59,211 bases of DNA from Cellulosimicrobium funkei (lineage in GTDB: Bacteria > Actinomycetota > Actinomycetes > Actinomycetales > Cellulomonadaceae), in the NCBI RefSeq assembly GCF_001019615.1, contig NZ_JNBQ01000022.1, forward strand, positions 1-59,211, in the 5' to 3' direction. The notes under the pieces are model-generated. The model did not search any database. It saw only the letters and a program-made list of their open reading frames with translations, and was not told the origin of the DNA. Position numbers and translations under genes: made by a program. This document shows, one piece after another, positions 44,787-51,930 of the stretch. Within the stretch, counting starts at the first letter, position 1; every line of letters starts with the position of its first letter.

Positions 44787-45509
44787 TCAGCCGCGCCGTG
44801 CGACGAAGACCCACTCGCGACCCGGACGGTCGGGCGCGTCCCGGACGTCCACGACCTCGAACCCGCACGCCACGAGCGACGTCTCGACCTCGTCGCGCTC
44901 CCGGAAGCGCAGCGTCGAGTCGGTGTGGAGCGTGGTGCCGTCGGGCAGCACGGTCGTGTCGTGGAAGGACACGAAGGGGAGCGACACGTCGGTGAGGTCG
45001 GTCCACGACTCGACCGGGCCGACGTCGGACACCTCCACGCGCGTGGTCGTCACCTCGCGGACCCACCCCTCCCAGGCCCGGCGGGCGGGGACACGGGTCT
45101 CGAGCACCAGCCATCCGCCCGGCACGAGCACGTCGTGGACGCCCCGAAGCGTCGCGGTCCACGCGTCGTCGGTGAGGAACACCTGCGCGACGTTCGCCGT
45201 CATCGTCGCGAGGTCGACCTGGAGCGGGGGGAGCGCCGTCGCGTCGCCGTGCAGCCAGCGCACGCGCTCGGCGCCCGGCTTCGTGCGGGCGACGTCGAGC
45301 GACGCGCCCGCCGGGTCCACGCCGACCACGTCGAGCCCGCGCTGCGCCACGAGGCACGCGAACGTCCCGGTGCCGCACCCGATGTCGAGCACACGGCGCG
45401 CACCGAGCTCGTCGACGATCGCGACGTAGGCGTCGAGGTCGCTGCGGTCGGGGTCGAGCGGGTCGTAGAGAGCCGCGAGGCGGGGGTCGTCGAAGATCGC
45501 GTCGGGCAC
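44787..45509 (-). CDS. Class I SAM-dependent methyltransferase
   Basis: 240-aa protein with the SAM-binding motif I VLDIGCGTGTF (40-50), VVGVDPAG (acidic loop), WLHGDATALPPL, MTANVAQVF and VLVPGGWLVLETR. The first 20 residues (FDDPRLAALYDPLDPDRSDLD) match small-molecule methylases of the UbiE/BioC-like type. GTG 45507-45509 lies 6 bases after a -10 box TAGCGT (45516-45521, minus), so it is probably leaderless. Substrate unknown. Confidence 0.9.
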   Translation of the reverse strand: MPDAIFDDPRLAALYDPLDPDRSDLDAYVAIVDELGARRVLDIGCGTGTFACLVAQRGLDVVGVDPAGASLDVARTKPGAERVRWLHGDATALPPLQVDLATMTANVAQVFLTDDAWTATLRGVHDVLVPGGWLVLETRVPARRAWEGWVREVTTTRVEVSDVGPVESWTDLTDVSLPFVSFHDTTVLPDGTTLHTDSTLRFRERDEVETSLVACGFEVVDVRDAPDRPGREWVFVARRG

Positions 45510-45610
45510 CCTCCGACGCTACGAAGGGTCGGCGCAGCCGGTCCACGCCTTTGCCGAGCGCCACGTGTCGACGATGCACCCGCTGCCCGCTGCCCGCTGA
45601 GCACGTGGTC

Positions 45611-45640
45611 GTGGCCCGTCCCGACGCCGGGACGGGCCAC
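45611..45640 (-). terminator. Terminator after metZ
   Basis: Perfect 13-bp inverted repeat GTGGCCCGTCCCG (45611-45623) with its complement (45628-45640) and a 4-base loop, 25 bases beyond the metZ stop on the minus strand. Confidence 0.75.
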
Positions 45641-45664
45641 CACCGCATGCTCGGCGGGAAAGGG

Positions 45665-46915
45665 TCAGGCGTTCAGCGCCTGCTCCACGTCCTCGATGAC
45701 GTCGAGCGGGTCCTCGAGGCCCACCGACAGGCGCACGGTCGTCTCCGCGATCCCGACGGCGGCGCGGCCCTCGGGGCCGAGCTTGCGGTGCGTCGTGGTG
45801 GCCGGGTGGGTGACGAGCGACTTGGCGTCTCCGAGGTTGTTCGAGATGTCGACGACCTGGAGCGCGTCGAGGAACGTGAACGCGCGCTTCTTCGCCGTCT
45901 CGGGGTCGGTGCCCTCGGGGACGGCGAGGTCGAACGTCACGACCGTCCCGCCGCCGCTCTGCTGCGACTGCGCGAGCTCGCGCTGCGGGTGCGACGCGAG
46001 GAACGGGTACCGCACACGGCCGATGCCGGGGAGCTGCTCGAGCGCCTCGGCGACCTGCGCCGCGGCGGCGTTCTGCGCGGCGACGCGCACGGGCAGCGTC
46101 TCGAGGCCCTTGAGCAGGACCCACGCGTTGAACGCCGAGAGCGAAGGCCCCGTGTTGCGGATGAACGTCTGCACGGGCCCGGTGACGTACTCCTCGGTCC
46201 CGAGGATCGCGCCGCCGAGCACGCGACCCTGGCCGTCGATGTGCTTGGTCGCCGAGTACACGACGACGTCCGCCCCGAGCTCGAGCGGCTTCTGGAGCAG
46301 CGGCGTCGCGAACACGTTGTCGAGGACGACGACCGCGCCCGCGGCGTGCGCGAGCTCGCTCACGCGCCGCGCGTCGACGATGTCCTGCATGGGGTTGGAC
46401 GGCGTCTCGAAGAACACGACGTCCGCGGGCGTCGAGAGCGCCTCCTCCCACTGGGAGAGCACGTGCCCGTCGACGTAGTCCGTCCGCACGCCCCACTTGG
46501 CGAAGATCTCGTCGAAGATGACGATGCTCGACCCGAACAGCGCGCGCGCCGCGACGATCCGCGACCCGGAACCCACGAGGGCGGCGAGCGACGTGAACAC
46601 CGCGGACATGCCCGACGCCGTCGCGTAGCACGCCTCGGCGCCCTCGAGCAGGCGCAGGCGCTCCTCGAACGCGTGCACGGTCGGGTTGCCGTAGCGCGAG
46701 TAGACGAACCGGTCGAGCTCGCCCTTGAACGCGGCCTCGGCGTCGGCGGCGCGGTCGTACGTGTAGCCCTGCGTGAGGAACAGCGCCTCGGACGTCTCCT
46801 GGAACTCCGTGCGGTGGTGCCCGCCGCGCACGGCGAGCGTCGCGGGGCGAGCGCTCGCGGGCAAGGGCTTGCGGCCGGAGCCGCCGGGCACGCTCCCGGG
46901 CTGCGCGGCGCTCAC
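45665..46915 (-). CDS. metZ: O-succinylhomoserine sulfhydrylase
   Basis: 416-aa PLP enzyme of the Cys/Met-metabolism family, adding sulfide to an activated homoserine to make homocysteine. PLP-lysine Lys224 in SATKHIDGQG; the following GRVLGGAILG is typical of MetZ rather than MetB or MetY. Other motifs: YSRYGNPT, ASGMSA, FFETPSNP, VVVLDNVFATP and VRLSVGLED. GTG 46913-46915 overlaps the rhodanese stop by 4 bp, so the two are translated together. Confidence 0.93.
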   Translation of the reverse strand: MSAAQPGSVPGGSGRKPLPASARPATLAVRGGHHRTEFQETSEALFLTQGYTYDRAADAEAAFKGELDRFVYSRYGNPTVHAFEERLRLLEGAEACYATASGMSAVFTSLAALVGSGSRIVAARALFGSSIVIFDEIFAKWGVRTDYVDGHVLSQWEEALSTPADVVFFETPSNPMQDIVDARRVSELAHAAGAVVVLDNVFATPLLQKPLELGADVVVYSATKHIDGQGRVLGGAILGTEEYVTGPVQTFIRNTGPSLSAFNAWVLLKGLETLPVRVAAQNAAAAQVAEALEQLPGIGRVRYPFLASHPQRELAQSQQSGGGTVVTFDLAVPEGTDPETAKKRAFTFLDALQVVDISNNLGDAKSLVTHPATTTHRKLGPEGRAAVGIAETTVRLSVGLEDPLDVIEDVEQALNA

Positions 46916-47403
46916 CGGGCGGCCTCGTCGTAGGTCGTGGTGGGCAGGCCGCGGACCTTCCAGCCCTCGACGTCGCGCAGACCGGAGAAGCCCTGGGCGC
47001 CCTCGAAGCCCTCGAGCACGTTGTACGACGGCCCGAGCCCGGCGGCCGTGGCCGCGCGCGCGGCGCCGATCGAGCGCTGGCCCGAGCGGCACAGGAACAC
47101 GACGGGACGCTCGTCGCCGGGGGTGAGCCCGGCCTCGACGAGCTGGTCCAGGAAGCGCGGGTTGGGCCCGGCCGGGGTCACCCACTCGTCGAACACGACG
47201 TCGCGGGCGAGGTCCGAGGCGTCGGGGACGCCGATGGTGCGCCACTCGCCCTCGGTGCGGACGTCCACGAGGACGGCGCGCTCGTCGCTCGTCAGCAGGT
47301 CCCACGCCTGCTGGGGGGTGAGGTCGCCGGCGTAGCCGACGGCGGGTCGCGCGTCGGGCGGCGCCGGCCGGGATGCCGACTGCTGCTGGGACTGGTCGCT
47401 CAT
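46912..47403 (-). CDS. Rhodanese-domain sulfurtransferase
   Basis: 163-aa single-domain rhodanese. Active-site Cys105 lies in VVFLCRSGQRS; the domain starts at LTPQQAWDLL, with AVLVDVRTEGEW. The N-terminal 25 residues are Gln/Ser/Pro-rich. It could supply persulfide sulfur to the MetZ reaction encoded downstream. ATG 47401-47403 follows a very strong GGAGGAGG ribosome binding site and an unusual structured leader. First gene of the rhodanese-metZ operon. Confidence 0.93.
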   Translation of the reverse strand: MSDQSQQQSASRPAPPDARPAVGYAGDLTPQQAWDLLTSDERAVLVDVRTEGEWRTIGVPDASDLARDVVFDEWVTPAGPNPRFLDQLVEAGLTPGDERPVVFLCRSGQRSIGAARAATAAGLGPSYNVLEGFEGAQGFSGLRDVEGWKVRGLPTTTYDEAAR

Positions 47404-47421
47404 GAGTCCTCCTCCATCGAT

Positions 47422-47493
47422 CGTGGCAGTAGCACCCTGCGCCCGGCCGTCTCGCGACGGACCGGGGGGTTGCTGCGGCGTCGACGTGCCACG
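47422..47493 (-). ncRNA. Structured 5' leader of the rhodanese-metZ operon (unclassified)
   Basis: On the minus strand 72 bases fold into a compact rod: P1 CGTGGCA/TGCCACG (47487-47493 with 47422-47428, 7 bp); P2 GCAGCAACCC with GGGTGCTAC (47467-47476 with 47429-47437, 9 pairs and one bulged base); P3 CCGG and CCGTC arms with one bulge closed by a GCGA tetraloop (47443-47465). A 10-base internal bulge (47477-47486) lies between P1 and P2 on one side. It ends 8 bases before the ribosome binding site. A minus-strand -10 TACGAT (47524-47529) precedes it. I do not recognise it as a named riboswitch. Confidence 0.6.
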
Positions 47494-47668
47494 TCACTCG
47501 GCCGCTCCGGATGGTTGCTCGGGATCGTACGCCACCCGTCCGACGCGCGGAACGCCCGTCTCGCCGAGCGGCCCGTGGGCTGGGTGCCCGACGTCGGACG
47601 GTCGCGCTAGCGTGGCCGCGCGGCCGGGCGGGGGTCCCGGCGGGCAGGGCGACGGGCAGGGGAACCGG

Positions 47669-48250
47669 ATGTGGACCAGCCGGCGACGGGTGCTGGGTGC
47701 GGTCGTGGTGGCGGGCGTCGTCGCCGCGGGCGCCTGGCTGTGGGTAGCGACCGGCGACGAGGAGCCGCCGCCGCGCGTGGCGAGCGTCCGTCCCGTGGAG
47801 GACGACGCCCTCGACCCGGCCGGGAGTGCGCGCATCGTCCTGGTCGAGCCGGACGTCGGCTCCCCGGCGCCGCTCTCGCCCCGGTCGGCACCCGCCGACG
47901 TGGCGACCGTGGGCGAGCCGGTAGACCTCGCGGAGCTCACCGTCGGCGGCTACGAGGGGTGGTGGAGCGGCGACGGCGACGGCGCCGCCTGCGACGCGTT
48001 CGCCGTCGCCCACCCCGAGGTGGTCCTGGTGAGCACGCGGTCGGCGCAGCCGCTCGAGGCGTTCGTGAACGGTACGAGGCTCCAGGGCGTCCCGAACGGC
48101 ATGCTCGGAGAGCCCGCGGAGTGGCCTGCCGACTCCGTCGTCGTGCTCGACGCCCGCACCGGCGAGGTGCTCGACGCGTTCGAGGTCGACGAGTCGGGGT
48201 GGCGCCTCGAGGTGCCCGTGGACTGTGTCCCGCCATCCGAGACGCCCTGA
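47669..48250 (+). CDS. Membrane-anchored or secreted hypothetical protein
   Basis: 193-aa protein. A short basic start (MWTSRRR) and one hydrophobic helix (8-30, LGAVVVAGVVAAGAWLWVA) form an uncleaved anchor or signal peptide. The external part is Val/Pro/Asp-rich with two cysteines (AACDAFAVAHPEVV and VPVDCVPPSE) that could form a disulfide. No family is recognised. A -10 box TAGCGT at 47608-47613 predicts a leader of about 50 bases. It is divergent from the rhodanese operon. Confidence 0.75.
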   Translation: MWTSRRRVLGAVVVAGVVAAGAWLWVATGDEEPPPRVASVRPVEDDALDPAGSARIVLVEPDVGSPAPLSPRSAPADVATVGEPVDLAELTVGGYEGWWSGDGDGAACDAFAVAHPEVVLVSTRSAQPLEAFVNGTRLQGVPNGMLGEPAEWPADSVVVLDARTGEVLDAFEVDESGWRLEVPVDCVPPSETP

Positions 48251-48257
48251 CCACCGG

Positions 48258-48287
48258 TTGACACGGCGCGTCCCGCGCGCACATCCT
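48258..48287 (+). promoter_or_regulatory. Promoter of the SAM-IV riboswitch gene
   Basis: -35 TTGACA (48258-48263, consensus) and -10-like CATCCT (48282-48287), 18 bp apart. Transcription would start at about 48294, just where the riboswitch sequence begins. Confidence 0.6.
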
Positions 48288-48295
48288 GGGACGCA

Positions 48296-48420
48296 GGTCA
48301 TGAGTGCCAGCGTGAAACCCCGGTTTGCTGGCCGGCAACCCTCCTCTCGCGGCGGGGTGCCCCGGGTGACGACCAGGCCGTACGCCGACCGGCGCGCGGC
48401 AAGCGCGGGGATCACCGTCC
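48296..48420 (+). ncRNA. SAM-IV riboswitch
   Basis: GGTCATGAGTGCCAGCG, then a CCCCGGTTTGCTGG stem, CCGGCAACCCTCC, GGCGGGGTGCCCCGGGTGAC and GACCAGG follow the actinobacterial SAM-IV riboswitch in order and spacing. The outer stem is GGTC (48296-48299) with GACC (48371-48374). The downstream CGACCGGCGCGCGGCAAGCG segment (about 48385-48405) fits the pseudoknot part. It should lower expression of the downstream gene when S-adenosylmethionine is plentiful. Confidence 0.88.
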
Positions 48421-48446
48421 CCGGACCGCCCTCGGAGGACTGTGCC

Positions 48447-49883
48447 ATGACTGCTCTCGCCGACGTCTCGTGTCCGACCGAGGTCTCGGGAGCCCCCGAC
48501 CTCGCGGCGGTCGCCGACGCACCCGCCCTGCTGCTCGTCGTCGGCGCGGACACGCTCGTCCCGCTCGTCGACGGCCGTAGCGTCCCCTACGCGAACCTCG
48601 ACGTCGCGGCCTCGGCCCCGGCGCTGCGCTCGGTCGCGGACCGCGTGACCGAGGTGCTGCCGCTCTACGCGAGCGTGCACCGCGGTGCGGGCTACCTCTC
48701 GCAGGTCTCCACGGCGCTCTACGAGGCGTCGCGACGCACGATCGGCGCGTTCGTCGGCGCCCGCGAGGACGACGTCACGGTCGTCACGCGCAACACCACC
48801 GACTCGCTCAACCTGCTCGCGGGCTGCGTCCCGGCGAACGCGGACGGGACTCCCGGGCGCGTGCTCGTCCTCGACGTCGAGCACCACGCGAACCTGCTGC
48901 CGTGGCAGCGCGCGGGCGGCGCGACGGTCCTCGCCGGCGGCGCGTCCGTCGCGGAGACGCTGTCCGGCTTGCGCACCGAGCTCGCGCGCTTCCCGTACGC
49001 CCTGGTCGCCGTGACCGGCGCGTCGAACGTCACGGGCGAGTCGCTGCCCGTCGCGGACGTCGTGCGGATCGCGCACGACGCCGGGGCGCGCGTCGTCCTC
49101 GACGGCGCCCAGCTCGTCCCGCACCGCGGCTTCTCGCTCGCCGCCTCGGACGTCGACTACGTCGCGTTCTCCGGCCACAAGACGTACGCGCCGTTCGGCG
49201 CGGGCGCGCTCGTGGGCCGTCGCGACTGGCTCGACGCGGGCACGCCGTACCTCGCCGGGGGCGGCGCGGTGCGGCAGGTCGCCGTCACGGGGACGCAGTG
49301 GCAGACGGCGCCCGCGCGCCACGAGGCCGGGTCGCCCAACGTCGTGGGTGCCGCGGCGCTCGCGGCGGCGTGCGACGCGCTCGCCGCGCTCGACCCCGCC
49401 GACCTCCACGTGCACGAGGCGACGCTCCGCGCGGCGCTCGTCGCCGGGCTGGAGGCGGTCCCCGGCGTGCGGGTCGTGCGGGTCTGGGAGGACGCCGTCG
49501 ACCCGGTCGGGGTCGTCACGTTCTCCGTCGACGGTCACGACCCGGGCCTCGTCGCCGCGTACCTCTCCGCCGAGCACGGCATTGGGGTGCGCGACGGCCG
49601 GTTCTGCGCGCACCCGCTGCTCGCGCGCCTCGGCTACGACGCGGGCGCGATCCGCGCCTCGGTGGGCGTCGGGACGACGGGTGCGGACGTCGTCCGGCTC
49701 GTCGAGGCCGTGCGGTCGTACGTGGAGCAGGGCCCTGCGACGCGCTACGAGGTCGTCGACGGCTGCTGGGCCGTGGCCGACGACCCGCGCCCGGTGCCCG
49801 TGGGCTCGGGTCTCGAAGGCCTCTTCGCGACCGCCGCGGCGGGCTTCCTCGCCGACGCCGCGGGGTGCGGCCCCGCCGTCTGA
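48447..49883 (+). CDS. Class V PLP-dependent aminotransferase (cysteine desulfurase-like), SAM-IV controlled
   Basis: 478-aa fold-type I PLP enzyme of the NifS/SufS superfamily. The PLP-lysine is Lys245 in AFSGHKTYAPFGAGALVG; LDVEHHANLLPW, VTGASNVTGESLPV and VVLDGAQLVPH are family segments. FCAHPLLARLG near the C-terminus holds the only plausible active-site cysteine, in line with group II desulfurases or selenocysteine-lyase-like enzymes. GGAGGA at 48433-48438 supports ATG 48447. Control by a SAM riboswitch places it in methionine/sulfur metabolism; the exact reaction is not known. Confidence 0.9.
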   Translation: MTALADVSCPTEVSGAPDLAAVADAPALLLVVGADTLVPLVDGRSVPYANLDVAASAPALRSVADRVTEVLPLYASVHRGAGYLSQVSTALYEASRRTIGAFVGAREDDVTVVTRNTTDSLNLLAGCVPANADGTPGRVLVLDVEHHANLLPWQRAGGATVLAGGASVAETLSGLRTELARFPYALVAVTGASNVTGESLPVADVVRIAHDAGARVVLDGAQLVPHRGFSLAASDVDYVAFSGHKTYAPFGAGALVGRRDWLDAGTPYLAGGGAVRQVAVTGTQWQTAPARHEAGSPNVVGAAALAAACDALAALDPADLHVHEATLRAALVAGLEAVPGVRVVRVWEDAVDPVGVVTFSVDGHDPGLVAAYLSAEHGIGVRDGRFCAHPLLARLGYDAGAIRASVGVGTTGADVVRLVEAVRSYVEQGPATRYEVVDGCWAVADDPRPVPVGSGLEGLFATAAAGFLADAAGCGPAV

Positions 49884-49997
49884 CCCGGCGCCGGCGGGAC
49901 CGCCGGGACAGCCGTTCACCGAGCCGTCGACGAGCGTTGTCCACGACGTCGACGAACCCTCTTGGCGGCGTCGTCCGCGTGTGCTCTGATATGCGCT

Positions 49998-50645
49998 GTG
50001 CTGCACGACGTCGTCCTCTCGGGGCACGGTTTCCGCCTGGAACCGCTGGCCCTGGAGCACGCTGAGACACTGGCCGGCCTCGTCGACGAGGCGATGTGGT
50101 CAGGCATGAGCATCCCCATGCCCTTCGGGGTCGCGGGGATGGCCGAGCTGGTGGCCGCGACACGCGCCGCCCCCGACCTGACGGGCTTCGTCGTGCGCGC
50201 CGCCGGACCCGACGGGGCCCCCGGTGACGTCCTCGGCAGCACGGCGTTCCGCGACCTGTCGCTCGTCGACCGCCGGGTCGAGGTCGGCCGGACGTTCTAC
50301 GCCCGCTCCACGTGGGGGAGCCTCGTCAACCCCGTGACCAAGTGGCTGCTGCTGCGGCACGCGTTCGAGACGTGGGACGTGCACCGCGTCGGCTTCCGCG
50401 TCGACACGCGCAACACGCGCTCGCTCGGGGCCATGCGCCGGCTCGGGGCGTACGAGGAGGGCGTCATGCGCGGCCACCGCACCGCCCCGGACGGGACGCG
50501 CGCCGACTCCGTGATGTTCTCGATCCTCGCGCCCGAGTGGCCCACCGTCGAGGTCGGACTGCTGGAGCGGATCAACGCCCCGCGCGTCGTGCCCGTGCTG
50601 GCGCCACCGCTGCCGCGGGTGGACCTGCCGCTCGCGGCGTCGTGA
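49998..50645 (+). CDS. GNAT-family acetyltransferase (RimJ/RimL-like)
   Basis: 215-aa acetyltransferase with RLEPLALEHAETLAGL, VEVGRTFYARSTWGSLVNPVTKWLLLRHAFE, VGFRVDTRNTRSLGAMRRLGAYEEGVMRGH and SVMFSILAPEWP. This is the RimJ/RimL subgroup, which acetylates protein N-termini, amino acids or antibiotics. The start is GTG 49998, 5 bases after a -10-like TGATAT (49987-49992). It is closely related to the protein at 50995-51648, with a CsbD gene between them on the other strand. Confidence 0.88.
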   Translation: MLHDVVLSGHGFRLEPLALEHAETLAGLVDEAMWSGMSIPMPFGVAGMAELVAATRAAPDLTGFVVRAAGPDGAPGDVLGSTAFRDLSLVDRRVEVGRTFYARSTWGSLVNPVTKWLLLRHAFETWDVHRVGFRVDTRNTRSLGAMRRLGAYEEGVMRGHRTAPDGTRADSVMFSILAPEWPTVEVGLLERINAPRVVPVLAPPLPRVDLPLAAS

Positions 50646-50677
50646 CCGGGCGGTCCGCGAGCAGGCCCCGAGAACGC

Positions 50678-50709
50678 CGCGAGGGCCCCGCCGCAGCGGA
50701 GCCCTCGCG
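50678..50709. terminator. Terminator between an acetyltransferase gene and the CsbD gene
   Basis: CGCGAGGGC (50678-50686) pairs with GCCCTCGCG (50701-50709); inside, CCGC and GCGG extend the stem. It lies between convergent genes. Confidence 0.65.
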
Positions 50710-50728
50710 AGCAGATCAGGGGCGGTGA

Positions 50729-50902
50729 CTAGCGGTCGAACGCGTCCTTGACGTCGTCGCCCGCCTGCTTCACGTCGGCCTTGGCCTGGTCCTTCTTGCC
50801 CTCGGCCTCGAGCCGCTCGTTGTCCGTGAGCTTGCCCGCGCCTTCCTTGAGCTTGCCACCCGCCTCCTCGGCGGCGTGCTTGGCCTTGTCTCCGAGTCCC
50901 AT
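50729..50902 (-). CDS. CsbD-family stress-response protein
   Basis: 57-aa hydrophilic protein with the CsbD pattern GLGDKAKHAAEEAGGKLKEGAGKLTDNERLEAEGKKDQAKADVKQA. It is rich in Lys/Ala/Asp/Glu, probably disordered or helical, and stress-induced in other bacteria; molecular role unknown. ATG 50900-50902 has GAGGAG 5 bases upstream. Confidence 0.92.
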   Translation of the reverse strand: MGLGDKAKHAAEEAGGKLKEGAGKLTDNERLEAEGKKDQAKADVKQAGDDVKDAFDR

Positions 50903-50994
50903 GAGTGCTCCTCTCGTCGGTACGTGCTCGACCGTAGGCACGTGCCGGGTCACTCGCACGCGGTCGGGCACCCGGCGTGTGGTGGGATGTGCGG

Positions 50995-51648
50995 GTGCAG
51001 CACGACACCACTCTCGAAGGCTTCGGCGTCCGCCTCGTCCCGCTCGACGAGAGCCACGCCCCCGCGCTCGGCGCGCTCGTCGACGACGGCATCTGGGCCG
51101 GCATGTCGAGCCGCGTGCCCGCTGGGACCGACGCGATGAGCGGCTACGTCCGCGACGCCGTCGCCGCCCCCGGTCGGCTCGCGTTCGCCGTCGTCGGCGC
51201 GGGGTCCGGTGACGCGTCCGACGGCGCGGAGGTCGTCCGCGGCTCGACGTCGCTCTACGAGTGGGTGCCGTCGCAGGGCAGGGTCGAGCTGGGCTCGACG
51301 TTCTACGCGCGCGAGTGGTGGGGCGGCGTGACGAACCCGGCGTGCAAGTACCTGCTGCTGCGGCACGCGTTCGAGGACCTCGGCGTCGCGCGCGTCGCGT
51401 TGCGGGCGGACGCCCGCAACAGCCGCTCCATCGGCGCGATCCTGCGCCTGGGCGCCGTGCCCGAGGGCGTGCTGCGCAGCCACCGCGTCGCACCCGACGG
51501 GTCGCGCCAGGACACCGCCTACTTCTCGATCCTGCTCGACGAGTGGCCGACCGTCCGCGACGGCCTGCTCGCGCGCCTCGACGCGCTCGTGGGCTCCGCA
51601 CCGACGGAGCCTGTGGACAACGGTTCGGGGAGGCCCGTGCACCGCTAG
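50995..51648 (+). CDS. GNAT-family acetyltransferase (RimJ/RimL-like), paralogue
   Basis: 217-aa protein aligned along its length with the acetyltransferase at 49998-50645 (shared HD-x2-L-x-GFG/HGF-x-RL-x-PL, VELGSTFYAREWWGGVTNPACKYLLLRHAFE, RNSRSIGAILRLGAVPEGVLRSH and FSILLDEWPTV). GTG 50995 lies 6 bases after a -10-like TGGGAT (50983-50988), so it is probably leaderless. Substrate unknown. The pair probably arose by local duplication. Confidence 0.88.
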   Translation: MQHDTTLEGFGVRLVPLDESHAPALGALVDDGIWAGMSSRVPAGTDAMSGYVRDAVAAPGRLAFAVVGAGSGDASDGAEVVRGSTSLYEWVPSQGRVELGSTFYAREWWGGVTNPACKYLLLRHAFEDLGVARVALRADARNSRSIGAILRLGAVPEGVLRSHRVAPDGSRQDTAYFSILLDEWPTVRDGLLARLDALVGSAPTEPVDNGSGRPVHR

Positions 51649-51699
51649 CGTGCGACACGCCCCGAGCGTCGAGGGCGTCGACGAAGGGGGCCGCACGCC

Positions 51700-51930
51700 A
51701 TGCACCACGAACCGCCCGACCTCGGTGCCGTCGCGTGGCTCACGATGCTGCTCCCCGTCGCGAGCCCGTACTGGGCCGCAGCCGTTCTCGGGTCGCTGTT
51801 CGCGGCCGCCGTCGAGGTCACGTCGGTGTGCGCCGCGCTGGGGCGCGACGTGCGTGACCACGCCCGGGCCGTCCGGCAGGCGCGCCGGTCGGCCCGGGCG
51901 GCGACGCGACTCGTCAGGAGCGAGGCGTGA
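51700..51930 (+). CDS. Small membrane protein of unknown function
   Basis: 76-aa protein with one long hydrophobic stretch (about 11-45, VAWLTMLLPVASPYWAAAVLGSLFAAAVEVTSVCAAL) and a basic amphipathic tail (RDVRDHARAVRQARRSARAATRLVRSEA). C/G-ending codons dominate and AAGGGGG lies 12-18 bases before the ATG. Its end overlaps the convergent MaoC gene by 17 bases. No family is recognised. Confidence 0.65.
   Translation: MHHEPPDLGAVAWLTMLLPVASPYWAAAVLGSLFAAAVEVTSVCAALGRDVRDHARAVRQARRSARAATRLVRSEA

Noticed and set aside
44767-44788. TGGGAGCGCTTCGCGCGCTC near a methyltransferase gene considered as a CebR box or terminator
   Set aside because: Only about 11 of 14 positions match the CebR palindrome, it lies between convergent 3' ends, and the 6-bp stem is too weak to call.
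47400-47560. A cysteine-rich leader peptide upstream of the rhodanese gene
   Set aside because: One minus-strand frame reads GCYCH within the leader, but it has no nearby stop and runs on for hundreds of codons, so it does not look like a short attenuator peptide. The paired RNA structure explains the region better.
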